Position numbers and translations under genes: made by a program
NCBI RefSeq assembly: GCF_004349055.1
Contig: NZ_SMKX01000046.1
Coordinates: 1-52,954, forward strand
DNA: 52,954 nt
Direction: 5' to 3'
Origin: Kribbella antibiotica
GTDB lineage: Bacteria; Actinomycetota; Actinomycetes; Propionibacteriales; Kribbellaceae
Shown: positions 39,696 to 46,404 of the stretch, piece after piece
Layout of the letters: each line of letters opens with the position of its first letter
Position numbering within the stretch: position 1 is the first letter of the stretch
Notes under the pieces: model-generated
Told to the model about the DNA's origin: nothing
The model's input: the letters and a program-made list of their open reading frames with translations, nothing else
Databases searched by the model: none

Positions 39696-40445
39696 CGTGC
39701 TGACCTGCTCGTCCGCCTTCGGCGTCTCAGCCTTGGCCCACTGCCGGTGGGTGATGGCGGCGTAGGTGATCGCGGCGAGCGGGGCGGCCCAGAGCCGGAA
39801 GAACGGTAGCTGTCCGGTGAGCGCGGTCGCTGCGAAGATCACGCCGAAGATGATCGCGCCGGTGGCGGCTCCCCGGCGGCGACTGGCGAGCGCGGTGGTG
39901 GGGAGTGGACCGGTCTGGCGATCGAGGACGCCGGCGAGGGCGGCCAACACGGTGACTGCGGTGATTGCGAAAAGGACGCCGCCGACCACCTCGCCGAAGA
40001 TGATTGCTGCCGCGTTGAGAGCAGTGAGGATGGCGACGACCACGAGTACGTCGAGAGCGCCGTACAGGAGGTGGTTGCGGTGCCTGCGGGTAAGGTCTTT
40101 GCCCTCGGCCGAGGTGATCGGGCCGGGGTCGCCTTTGAGGGATTGGATCTGGAAGGCGATGCCGGCGGCGATCAGGGCGAGGACGAGGACGCCGGTGATC
40201 GAGAAGATGGTGGTCTGGGCGGTCGACAGATAGTCGCGGACGTCGCCGCCGCCGAAGTCGCAGGTCGCGGACGGCGGGAACCAGCTGGTGTGCACGGTCG
40301 GATCCGGGTCGACCAGTGGGCCAAGCTTCTCGAAGCACGAGTGCCCCGCGTCCCACCAGCTCGGCATCGAGGCCGAGACGATGCCGGCCCAGACCAGGCC
40401 CAGCAAGAGCCCGGCCGCCAGGGTCCACCGCTTCAATGCCGCCAC
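39693..40445 (-). CDS. Hypothetical multi-pass membrane protein
   Basis: The 250-residue product is not recognised. It has about six hydrophobic helices: WTLAAGLLLGLVWAGIVSA near the start, then TTIFSITGVLVLALIAAGIAF, ALDVLVVVAILTALNAAAIIF, VVGGVLFAITAVTVLAALAGV, GAIIFGVIFAATALTG and FRLWAAPLAAITYAA. Between the first two is an external loop with two Cys (AGHSCFEKLG, SATCDFGGG) that could form a disulfide. The GTG start at 40445 (VAALKRW) is the likely one, with AAGG 8 nt upstream; the longer open frame runs antisense into the divergent Nudix gene. Gene order suggests co-transcription with the LarA-family gene 10 nt downstream, so a role in transport or anchoring is possible. Confidence 0.7.
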   Translation of the reverse strand: MAALKRWTLAAGLLLGLVWAGIVSASMPSWWDAGHSCFEKLGPLVDPDPTVHTSWFPPSATCDFGGGDVRDYLSTAQTTIFSITGVLVLALIAAGIAFQIQSLKGDPGPITSAEGKDLTRRHRNHLLYGALDVLVVVAILTALNAAAIIFGEVVGGVLFAITAVTVLAALAGVLDRQTGPLPTTALASRRRGAATGAIIFGVIFAATALTGQLPFFRLWAAPLAAITYAAITHRQWAKAETPKADEQVST

Positions 40446-40478
40446 ATGCCCAACCTTCTCATCTGATCCAATGCGCTC

Positions 40479-40967
40479 ATGACGTTTGAGGGTTCGTACC
40501 TGTGGGAAGTTCGGCAGCAAGTTGGATCGCGGCTCCTGCTGACGCCCGGGGCGCAGACGCTGGTGGTTGATGCGGACTCGCGGATCCTGTACCAGCGGAG
40601 CCGGGACTCCGGGTTGTGGGCGCTCCCGGCCGGAGCTTCCGAGCCGGGGGACAGCTTCCGGATGACGGCGGCGCGGGAGCTGTTCGAGGAGACCGGGTTG
40701 GTGGTTGCGCCGGAGGCCCTGGTGCCGTTCGCGTCGCTGTCGCGGGGTGATCTGCATACGGTGTCTTATCCGAACGGCGACCTACTGCAGTGCTTCTCGC
40801 TGATCTTCGAGGCCCGGTCGTGGACCGGCACCTTGCAGGCCGAGGAATCCGAGGTGCTGGAGCTCGGTTTCTTCGCTGAGCCGCCGGAGGAACTGCACCC
40901 GCCGACCCAGGTGGTGCTCGACCTGTATGCGGCCTATCGGTCGTCCGGGTTGTTTCAGAGCTGGTAG
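40479..40967 (+). CDS. Nudix hydrolase
   Basis: The 162-residue protein has a Nudix box at about residues 56-78, GASEPGDSFRMTAARELFEETGL. The REL-EE-GL catalytic core is intact, but the first conserved Glu is Asp. Nudix enzymes hydrolyse nucleoside diphosphates linked to another group, using magnesium bound by the REUxEExGU glutamates. The N-terminal strand TLVVDADSRILYQRS and the RDSGLWALPAG segment fit. Substrate choice cannot be read from sequence. It diverges from the membrane gene at 40445 with a 33-nt gap. TCCAAT stands 6 nt before the ATG, a weak leaderless-type box. Its last 13 nt overlap the end of the convergent GNAT gene. Confidence 0.88.
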   Translation: MTFEGSYLWEVRQQVGSRLLLTPGAQTLVVDADSRILYQRSRDSGLWALPAGASEPGDSFRMTAARELFEETGLVVAPEALVPFASLSRGDLHTVSYPNGDLLQCFSLIFEARSWTGTLQAEESEVLELGFFAEPPEELHPPTQVVLDLYAAYRSSGLFQSW

Positions 40968-41695
40968 CAGCGCTTGGTGCCGTAGGCAACGAAACCGATG
41001 CGGCGCAGGGTGGGGGCACTCGTCGCTGTGCGTGCTCTGACCAGCGCGAGGTTTGCTCCGGCGGCGACTGCGGCCTCGCAGCGGGCGGCGATCAAGGCGC
41101 GATAGACACCTCGGCCGCGCGCCTTCTCCAGAACTGCGGCGCCCCACAGGCCGACCACGTCACCCAGCAAGGTGTAGCCGGCCGCACCCACGATCTCACC
41201 GTCGATCTCCGCCACGAATCGCAACGGTGACCGCTCACCCCGCGCGACCGCGGCGATCTCGTGGTCGAGCTCGTTCCGGCTCGGCGGCGCCCATCCGAAC
41301 ACCTCGGAGTCCACCGCCGCGGCAGCCTCGATGCCTGCCGCATCCAACGCCGGCCGCACGACCACATCATCCGGTACGTCGAGCCGCGGGCTCAGGTCGC
41401 CTGGCAAGTTGCGCGCCAGCACCTCGACCACCTCGATCTCGCGAAATCCCTTACTCTGCAGGACTTCCCCGGTATCGGCCGGTTGCGTCCGATCATCCAC
41501 CCACCACTGCACCGGCTGCCCCAGCGCGCGCACCTCGGCGATCACCGCATCGAGCGGCCGCACCGTCGACGACCACTGCACCGACGGCCCGCGCCCGCCG
41601 TACACAACGGCCCGGTAGTCGTCGGTGACGACGTCCACGGCATCCGGTGGCACAAAGATCCACTCCGCTGCTGCCTTCAAGACCCGCTCACGCAT
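40955..41695 (-). CDS. GNAT-family N-acetyltransferase
   Basis: The 246-residue protein has an N-terminal half (about 1-105) without a clear motif and a C-terminal GNAT domain. There FVAEIDGEIVGAAGYTLLGDVVGLWGAAVL leads into EKARGRGVYRALIAARCEAAVAAG, whose RGRG loop binds acetyl-CoA (about residues 190-200). It ends NLALVRARTATSAPTLRRIGFVAYGTKRCYQL. The N-terminal part may be a second degenerate GNAT fold, as in several mycothiol-synthase-like proteins. The substrate is unknown. The ATG is set by TAGGAT 6 nt upstream. Its 3' end overlaps the Nudix gene by 13 nt in a convergent arrangement. Confidence 0.86.
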   Translation of the reverse strand: MRERVLKAAAEWIFVPPDAVDVVTDDYRAVVYGGRGPSVQWSSTVRPLDAVIAEVRALGQPVQWWVDDRTQPADTGEVLQSKGFREIEVVEVLARNLPGDLSPRLDVPDDVVVRPALDAAGIEAAAAVDSEVFGWAPPSRNELDHEIAAVARGERSPLRFVAEIDGEIVGAAGYTLLGDVVGLWGAAVLEKARGRGVYRALIAARCEAAVAAGANLALVRARTATSAPTLRRIGFVAYGTKRCYQL

Positions 41696-41701
41696 GGGGA
41701 A

Positions 41702-41707
41702 ATCCTA
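41702..41707 (-). promoter_or_regulatory. -10 box of a leaderless promoter (GNAT gene)
   Basis: TAGGAT on the minus strand ends 6 nt before the ATG at 41695; the interval TTCCCC has no ribosome-binding site. Confidence 0.58.
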
Positions 41708-41742
41708 AGGCGCGTCGGGGTCCTGGGTGACATGCTTGGCCA

Positions 41743-42564
41743 ATGGTCACTCAGGTTGAGATCACGGACGGACTGCGGCAGTTGGGGTTGGATCGGTCGT
41801 CCGATGTGCTGGTGCATTCGTCGCTGAAATCCTTCGGGTACGTCGAGGGCGGGGCGGAGGCGGTGTGCCAGGCGCTGGTGGATACCTGTGGGACGGTGTT
41901 GATGCCGGGCTGGACGTTTGATCTGACGGGGGTTGGGGTGCCGCCGGGGTTGGAGCGGCCGGACAACGCTTGGCCGCCGGCGGAGGACTGGGCGACATTC
42001 GACGCCGGCATGGCGGAGGCGACGGCGTACCGGGATGATCTTCCGGTCGACAAGTGGCTGGGGCAGATTCCCGACGTACTGCGGACGTCGTTTGCGCCGT
42101 TGCGGAGTTCGCATCCGCTGATGGCTTGGCTGGCTGTGGGGGAGCGGGCGGCGGAAGTGCTGGCGGGGCAGCGTCTCGACTGGCCTCTCGGGCCGATTGA
42201 GGCGCTTGGGGGTGATGTGTTGCTGCTGGGGGTCGGGCACACGTCGAATACGACGATTCACGTGGCTGAGCAGCACCTCGGGCGGTCGCTGTTCTACCGG
42301 TACGCGAAGATCGGTGAGGGGTCGTGGGCGGAGCTCCCGAACATCTCGGGCTCGAGTCAGCATTTCGATCTTCTGGAGCCATTGTTGCGTCCGGCAACTA
42401 CTGAGGTGATGATCGGCGACTGCCGTGCGCGCCGGATACCGATCGCCGCCATTCTTGAGGTGACTCGGCAGTTGGTGCTCGCTGATCCGGCGGCGATGCT
42501 GTGCACGGGCGACCATGACACCCGCTGCGCCGCCGCGATTCAGCAGCGGCTAAAGCAGTTGTAG
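41743..42564 (+). CDS. AAC(3)-family aminoglycoside acetyltransferase-like protein
   Basis: The 273-residue protein shows the antibiotic N-acetyltransferase (AAC(3)) family layout. VLVHSSLKSFGYVEGGAEAV (about residues 22-41) resembles the acetyl-CoA-binding VHSSL-G-GG segment. GTVLMPGWTFD, LRSSHPLMAWLAVGE (about 123-137) and LLLGVGHTSNTTIHVAEQ (about 161-178) are the remaining conserved blocks, including the catalytic His region. Enzymes of this fold acetylate the 3-amino group of 2-deoxystreptamine antibiotics, but many chromosomal homologues act on other amines. Resistance is not shown. The start ATG has no clear Shine-Dalgarno sequence. It diverges from the GNAT gene, and its end overlaps the convergent DinB-like gene by 15 nt. 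Confidence 0.86.
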   Translation: MVTQVEITDGLRQLGLDRSSDVLVHSSLKSFGYVEGGAEAVCQALVDTCGTVLMPGWTFDLTGVGVPPGLERPDNAWPPAEDWATFDAGMAEATAYRDDLPVDKWLGQIPDVLRTSFAPLRSSHPLMAWLAVGERAAEVLAGQRLDWPLGPIEALGGDVLLLGVGHTSNTTIHVAEQHLGRSLFYRYAKIGEGSWAELPNISGSSQHFDLLEPLLRPATTEVMIGDCRARRIPIAAILEVTRQLVLADPAAMLCTGDHDTRCAAAIQQRLKQL

Positions 42565-43284
42565 GTCACGCTCGGCGTACAGGCGGTGCTGCCATTCCTC
42601 GTTGAGGAGGATCTCCAGGCACATCTTGACGTCGTACGCATCCGCCGGCGGCCAACTCGGGCCCTCGACCGGGGTGGTTTGTGAGTTGAACTCGGCATCG
42701 GTCAGCTGGTCGACGTACTGGCGTACTCGGGTCATCCGGTCGTGCCTTATCGCGAGCACCTCGTCAAGACTCGGCTGTACGTCGAGATCCCAGGGCAGCC
42801 GTGGATGCGGCTTTGCGCCGTCGTACGGAAGGCTCAACGCGTGCCACGGCTCGGGCTCGCCCTGGACCACGCGGTAGATCCACACCTCGGTCGCATACAC
42901 GAGATGCCGGAGGGTCTGAATGAACGACCACTCGCCGTCCACTCGCACGTGCAACTTCTCCTCGGGCAACTGACGCGCCCGCTCGACCGTCCCCGCCCAC
43001 AACCGCTCGACGACGTCCCACGCCGTACGGACTCCGTCAGCATCCTTGGGCCGCATCTTCACCCGCTCCGGATCCCGCCGGTCCAGCTCCGCCTCGATCA
43101 ACGGCCACACCTCGACGCCGTTGATCACCAGCCCCTCGACATCCCCATCGATCTGCGCGTCGTTGAACTCCACCCCGCGCATCGTCGCCCCACGGAAACC
43201 GACCCGCTCGAACCGCGCATCCCGGAAGTTGACCTCCCGCACCAAACCGCCGCGGAAGTCCTGATCCACCAAGTCCTCAGCCAT
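42550..43284 (-). CDS. Pentapeptide-repeat/DinB-fold fusion protein
   Basis: The 244-residue protein opens with a short pentapeptide-repeat coil: LVDQDFRGGLVREVNFRDARFERVGFRGATMRGVEFNDAQI (residues about 5-45) repeats A/V-x-F-R/x at five-residue steps. Residues about 80-244 form a four-helix DinB-like domain (AWDVVERLWAGTVERARQL; WSFIQTLRHLVYATEVWIYRVV; LDEVLAIRHDRMTRVRQYVDQL; CLEILLNEEWQHRLYAERDL). Three histidines (RHLVYATE, IRHDR, WQHRL) are placed where DinB proteins bind a divalent metal. DinB-fold proteins are often thiol-dependent transferases or isomerases using mycothiol or bacillithiol. TAGCGT 6 nt before the ATG supports the start. A GNAT gene follows upstream on the same strand after 30 nt. 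Confidence 0.84.
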   Translation of the reverse strand: MAEDLVDQDFRGGLVREVNFRDARFERVGFRGATMRGVEFNDAQIDGDVEGLVINGVEVWPLIEAELDRRDPERVKMRPKDADGVRTAWDVVERLWAGTVERARQLPEEKLHVRVDGEWSFIQTLRHLVYATEVWIYRVVQGEPEPWHALSLPYDGAKPHPRLPWDLDVQPSLDEVLAIRHDRMTRVRQYVDQLTDAEFNSQTTPVEGPSWPPADAYDVKMCLEILLNEEWQHRLYAERDLQLL

Positions 43285-43290
43285 AGACCC

Positions 43291-43296
43291 ACGCTA
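43291..43296 (-). promoter_or_regulatory. -10 box of a leaderless promoter (pentapeptide/DinB gene)
   Basis: TAGCGT on the minus strand ends 6 nt before the ATG at 43284, in the 30-nt gap after the upstream GNAT gene, so this gene has its own promoter. Confidence 0.52.
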
Positions 43297-43314
43297 AACC
43301 GCGTTCCGGACGTT

Positions 43315-43815
43315 CTACGTCCGCTTCAGGGGTTTGGTGAACATGAGGGTGAGGGAGTCGTCGTTGCGGACGGTTTCCATGGGCGGGACCTGGCGGCCGT
43401 CGTAGATGAGGCCTCGGCCGTCGGGGAGGTAGCCGCGGCGGACGTACATGCGTTGGGCGTTGCCGTAGTCGGAGTAGAGGCCGACGCCGATGCCGACGAT
43501 GTCGGAGCGGGTGGCGACGAGAGATTCGGCGGCGTCCATGAGGGCGGTGCCGATGCCGCGGCGGCGGAGTTTCGGGAGGACGTTGAAGTCCTGGATCTCG
43601 GGGATGCCATTGAACGGCTCGTACGGCGACTCCCAGCGGACCGTGACGTAGCCGGCGTACGCGCCGTCGACCCAGGCGACGAGGATGTCGCGGGTGCCTT
43701 CAGTCTGCTCGGCCAGGTAGCGCTCGTACTGCTCGACCGGTTTGGGCCAGCCCAGCTCCTTGAAGGCGGCGGCGATCACCGGCGGATCTTCGGGCTGCAG
43801 CGGGCGGATCTCCAT
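43315..43815 (-). CDS. GNAT-family N-acetyltransferase
   Basis: The 166-residue protein has a full GNAT domain. ILVAWVDGAYAGYVTVRW is the central strand pair, IQDFNVLPKLRRRGIGTALMDAAESL (about residues 72-97) carries the acetyl-CoA loop RRRGIG, and NAQRMYVRRGYLPDGRGLIYDGRQV (about 119-143) is the C-terminal motif. The acceptor is unknown. A TAGTCT box 6 nt before the ATG supports the start at 43815. It diverges from the DUF664/DinB gene at 43909, which has its own leaderless-type box, so the 93-nt gap carries two promoters back to back. Confidence 0.91.
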   Translation of the reverse strand: MEIRPLQPEDPPVIAAAFKELGWPKPVEQYERYLAEQTEGTRDILVAWVDGAYAGYVTVRWESPYEPFNGIPEIQDFNVLPKLRRRGIGTALMDAAESLVATRSDIVGIGVGLYSDYGNAQRMYVRRGYLPDGRGLIYDGRQVPPMETVRNDDSLTLMFTKPLKRT

Positions 43816-43821
43816 GGCGGC

Positions 43822-43827
43822 AGACTA
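43822..43827 (-). promoter_or_regulatory. -10 box of a leaderless promoter (GNAT gene)
   Basis: TAGTCT on the minus strand ends 6 nt before the ATG at 43815; the spacer GCCGCC is not a ribosome-binding site. Confidence 0.58.
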
Positions 43828-43896
43828 GGTTCGGGCGGCGGGGAAGTCTTCTGGTTTTCGTTGGAATAGCGGACACCAACTGGCCGCTACTTCTTT

Positions 43897-43902
43897 TAGA
43901 GT
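43897..43902 (+). promoter_or_regulatory. -10 box of a leaderless promoter (DinB-like gene)
   Basis: TAGAGT ends 6 nt before the ATG at 43909. The spacer contains GGAG but too close to the start to act as a normal Shine-Dalgarno sequence. Confidence 0.55.
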
Positions 43903-43908
43903 CGGAGC

Positions 43909-44406
43909 ATGACGACGAACGAGCGGGACGACATCCTCGACTTCCTGGGCAAGCACCGGTACTTCCTGCGGCACACCGCGCAAGGGCTGACCGACGAGCA
44001 GGCGAGTACCCGGAGCACGATCAGCGAACTGACTGTCGGCGGGCTGATCAAGCACGTGACCGCGGTCGAGAAGAACTGGCAGGACTTCGCCCAAGGCAAA
44101 GACACCTCGAAGGAATTCACGCCCGAGGTGATCGCCGAGTGGACCGACAACTTCCGGCTGCTCGACGGCGAGACGCTGGCCGACGTACTGGCGGCGTACG
44201 AGAAGGTAGCGGCGACCACGGACGACCTGGTCCGCACCCTCGACCTCAACGCGTCGTACGAGCTTCCTTCCGCTCCCTGGCAGCCCCCGGGCGTCTTCTG
44301 GTCCGTACGGCGGGTGTTCCTGCACATCACCGCGGAGACCGCCCAGCACGCCGGCCACGCCGACATCATCCGCGAAGCCATCGACGGTCAGAAGTCCATG
44401 GGCTGA
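43909..44406 (+). CDS. DinB/DUF664-family protein
   Basis: The 165-residue protein is a four-helix DinB-like domain of the DUF664 branch. ERDDILDFLGKHRYFLRHTAQGLTDEQ (residues about 5-31) is the first helix and its loop, LTVGGLIKHVTAVEKNWQDFA (about 41-61) places the first metal-binding His, and VRRVFLHITAETAQHAGHADIIREAIDG (about 131-158) supplies the HxxxxxxxHxGH cluster. This arrangement binds a divalent metal and in relatives supports mycothiol-dependent transfer or detoxification. The substrate is not known. Start is set by TAGAGT 6 nt upstream. A strong hairpin shared with the convergent secreted-protein gene follows the stop. Confidence 0.9.
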   Translation: MTTNERDDILDFLGKHRYFLRHTAQGLTDEQASTRSTISELTVGGLIKHVTAVEKNWQDFAQGKDTSKEFTPEVIAEWTDNFRLLDGETLADVLAAYEKVAATTDDLVRTLDLNASYELPSAPWQPPGVFWSVRRVFLHITAETAQHAGHADIIREAIDGQKSMG

Positions 44407-44413
44407 GCGCGCA

Positions 44414-44457
44414 ACGACGTCACCCCCGCTATTTGAGGACAGCGGGGGTGGCGTCGT
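44414..44457. terminator. Strong bidirectional terminator hairpin
   Basis: Two 17-nt arms (44414-44430 and 44441-44457) pair fully, with one G-T in the stem, around a 10-nt A/T-richer loop. It sits between convergent stops at 44406 and 44470 and can end both transcripts. Confidence 0.85.
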
Positions 44458-44469
44458 ACGGCCGGGATC

Positions 44470-44883
44470 TCAGATGAGGGTGGTCCAGATCTTGGTGCTG
44501 GTTTCGTTGCCGACGAAGGGCTTGTTGACGGCCCACAGAAGTCCCTCGCGGTTCTCGGGGACGTCGAAGTCGCACACCACCCAGCCGCCAGCTTCCCCGC
44601 GGGTGTTGAAGCACTCGCGGTACCAGTCCGACTTCGAGTCGGTGTTGTAGATCGTGCCGGCGGCGGACTCGCCGTTCGCCTTCGTGTCCTTCACCCACAC
44701 CTTGTCGGCAGCGTCACCGAAGCACGCCTTCGCCCCGGCCGTCGAGACACACGTGACCCCGAGGCCCGACGGCGGTGCTCCACTCGGCGTGCCGGCGGTC
44801 GCGTTTGCCACGGCCGTGGTTCCGACGGCGATCAGCACTACCGCTGCCGGGATGCCGAGAACTGCACGTACAAGCTTGCTCAC
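44470..44883 (-). CDS. Small secreted protein with four cysteines
   Basis: The 137-residue precursor starts with a Sec signal peptide (SKLVRAVLGIPAAVVLIAVGTTAVANA, cleavage near residue 28). The mature part has four Cys (VTCVST, KACFGD, RECFNT, VVCDFD), enough for two disulfides, and many polar residues; no catalytic motif is recognised. The WVKDTKANGESAAG and REGLLWAVNKPF segments show no known family. The GTG start is chosen because GAGGAG stands 8 nt upstream and the signal peptide begins there; the open frame extends 18 codons further upstream over the histidine phosphatase leader. A shared terminator lies after the stop. Confidence 0.72.
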   Translation of the reverse strand: MSKLVRAVLGIPAAVVLIAVGTTAVANATAGTPSGAPPSGLGVTCVSTAGAKACFGDAADKVWVKDTKANGESAAGTIYNTDSKSDWYRECFNTRGEAGGWVVCDFDVPENREGLLWAVNKPFVGNETSTKIWTTLI

Positions 44884-44978
44884 TAAGAGCTCCTCACTTC
44901 TCTCGCTGTCCCCCCCGGACCCGCGGAATTCAATCACGGTGCCCCGAACAACTTCCTGGCAGCCCGCGTCGTACCGCC

Positions 44979-45542
44979 ATGACCGATCTCTATCTCGCCA
45001 GGCATGCCGAGGCGCTCCCCGACGAATCCGGGCTCACCGACCGCGGCCGCGATCAGGCGGCCCGCCTAGGCCAACGCCTGAAGGAGATCCCGTTCACCAC
45101 GATCCACCACAGCCCGCTCCCACGAGCCGTCCAAACCGCGCGCTTACTCAACCACCAGGCACCCTTGCAGGCCTCCGAAGAAGCCGGCGATCACATCCCG
45201 TACGTCCCGCTGCGGAACGAGCTGCCCACGGACTCCGCCGACTACTACCTCGACTTCCTCCACCAGGCAACGCCTGAAGAACTTGCCCAAGGCCCTCATA
45301 TTGCTGAGCGGGCCGTGGCCCGTTTCACCGGTCCGTCAACCAGCAATCACGAGCTCCTGATCACCCACAATTTCCTCATCGCCTGGCTCGTCCGCGACGC
45401 CCTCGACGCCCCACCCTGGCGCTGGCTAACCCTCAACCACTCGAACTGCGGCCTCACCGTGATCCGCTACACCCCCAACCGCCCTGCAGCTCTCCTGATG
45501 TTCAACGACGAGAGCCACCTGCCAGCAGGGATTCCCAGCTAG
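44979..45542 (+). CDS. Histidine phosphatase (phosphoglycerate mutase-like)
   Basis: The 187-residue protein opens with the RHG-type motif LYLARHAEALPDESGLTDRGRDQAARLGQRL, where ARHAE supplies the phospho-accepting His (residue 9) and the second Arg lies in SPLPRAVQTARLL (about residues 47-59). The catalytic acid/His pair is in LLITHNFLIAWLVRDAL (about 128-144). Proteins of this family remove phosphate from sugars, nucleotides or proteins, and the substrate cannot be told. One in-frame TTA codon (codon 56) would need tRNA-Leu(UAA). The frame is open upstream, but the ATG at 44979 gives the family N terminus. No good Shine-Dalgarno sequence is visible. Confidence 0.88.
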   Translation: MTDLYLARHAEALPDESGLTDRGRDQAARLGQRLKEIPFTTIHHSPLPRAVQTARLLNHQAPLQASEEAGDHIPYVPLRNELPTDSADYYLDFLHQATPEELAQGPHIAERAVARFTGPSTSNHELLITHNFLIAWLVRDALDAPPWRWLTLNHSNCGLTVIRYTPNRPAALLMFNDESHLPAGIPS

Positions 45543-45572
45543 ATCCACCGCGCAAATGCATTCGGCGGCTCA

Positions 45573-45591
45573 TTGAACTCCTTCAGTTCAA
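45573..45591. terminator. Weak hairpin between convergent genes
   Basis: TTGAAC pairs with GTTCAA (6 bp) around a 7-nt loop, between the stops at 45542 and 45610. Low GC in the stem and no U-tract make it uncertain. Confidence 0.4.
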
Positions 45592-45609
45592 CCAGGACCG
45601 GCGGAGTAG

Positions 45610-46053
45610 TCACTCGGGTTCCTGGAGGATGAGGTCGTCGCCGTCGTACCAGCCGACGGTGTCTACCTGGGTCAGTACGCCGGGAGTTCGTTCGAGGAAG
45701 GTGATGAGCTGGTTGGCGGCGGCCACGGAGTCGTCGTAGCGCGACATCAGGATCTGCATGCCGACCACGGCCGTTGCGGTTGCGAGGTGCGACTCGACCT
45801 TTTGGCGTGCGGCGGGTGATCCCGCGAGGTCCTCGAGGGCCTCCAGCTCTTCGGCAAGCTCCTCGCGGACGTCGTCGCCGAGCGTCAGATCAGCAACCAA
45901 TACGGCGTTTCCGCGCGCATCGTGGATCTCGAAGTCGGGCCAATCGAGCCCGCTCACCACGAACCCTTCGTCCTGCTCGCCGATGAATGTGCCGAGGGCG
46001 GCGAACTCGTGCTCGGGCCAACTGGTGATGACCGCACGCATGTAGAGACCCAT
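45610..46053 (-). CDS. Hypothetical protein
   Basis: The 147-residue product is not recognised. It has no signal peptide or membrane helix. The centre is strongly acidic with a helical stretch (DVREELAEELEALEDLAGSPAARQKVESH, about residues 62-90), flanked by strands (GFVVSGLDWPDFEIHD; AVLVADLTLG) and ending TQVDTVGWYDGDDLILQEPE. Composition suggests a cytoplasmic or inhibitor-like protein. Starts at 46062, 46053 and 46041 are all possible; none has a clear ribosome-binding site, and 46053 is a compromise. If the 46062 start is right, the 100-nt stem-loop ends 15 nt before it, the same relation as copy 1 to the VOC gene. Confidence 0.6.
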   Translation of the reverse strand: MGLYMRAVITSWPEHEFAALGTFIGEQDEGFVVSGLDWPDFEIHDARGNAVLVADLTLGDDVREELAEELEALEDLAGSPAARQKVESHLATATAVVGMQILMSRYDDSVAAANQLITFLERTPGVLTQVDTVGWYDGDDLILQEPE

Positions 46054-46077
46054 TCGGCGCATGCTGCCACAGACGCC

Positions 46078-46177
46078 GTACCGATGAACGGGTAGTGGTG
46101 CCTGCCGAACGGCCTTTCGGCGGGTCGGTGCGCCTGGGTTGCTGCGGTCGCGCCGACCACTACCCGTTGATCGGTAC
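46078..46177. repeat. 100-nt inverted-repeat stem-loop element, copy 2
   Basis: Arms 46078-46099 and 46156-46177 (22 nt each) pair at 21 of 22 positions with one mismatch, around a 56-nt loop holding an inner hairpin GCCGAA-CGGCCT-TTCGGC. Both outer ends are GTAC. Arm length, loop length and total length are identical to copy 1 at 7849-7948, and the loop is about half identical. Confidence 0.8.
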
Positions 46178-46283
46178 ACCTGGAACTGTTGCAGGCCTGT
46201 GCGGTGTGAGCCCGCTCTCATTTGCGGCGAATGGAATGGGTGGGGATTCCGCAGGAGGGCGCGGAGATTCTTGAGGCCGCTCG

Positions 46284-46297
46284 GGTAAGCGCTTGCC
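46284..46297. promoter_or_regulatory. LacI-family-type operator upstream of FAD oxidase
   Basis: GGTAAGCGCTTGCC is symmetric at 12 of 14 positions about the AGCGCT core typical of LacI-family sugar regulators. It lies 108 bp before the GTG at 46405. The specific regulator is not known. Confidence 0.55.
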
Positions 46298-46404
46298 GCG
46301 GGCGTGTGGTCACTGCTCGCGTTGGGGTGAGGGCTGCCAGTAGCCTCCAGGGATTCGCCGCGCACTCCGCCCCGAGGAGCGCGACTCAGCTTTCGGAGGA
46401 TTCC

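Larger units (their letters stand above)
46054..46404. other. Gene-free stretch of 351 nt between divergent genes
   Basis: This stretch holds no convincing gene. It contains the second copy of the 100-nt stem-loop (46078-46177), a LacI-type operator (46284-46297) and the ribosome-binding site GGAGGA (46395-46400) of the FAD oxidase gene. Frames that look open across it are extensions of the flanking genes. Confidence 0.7.
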
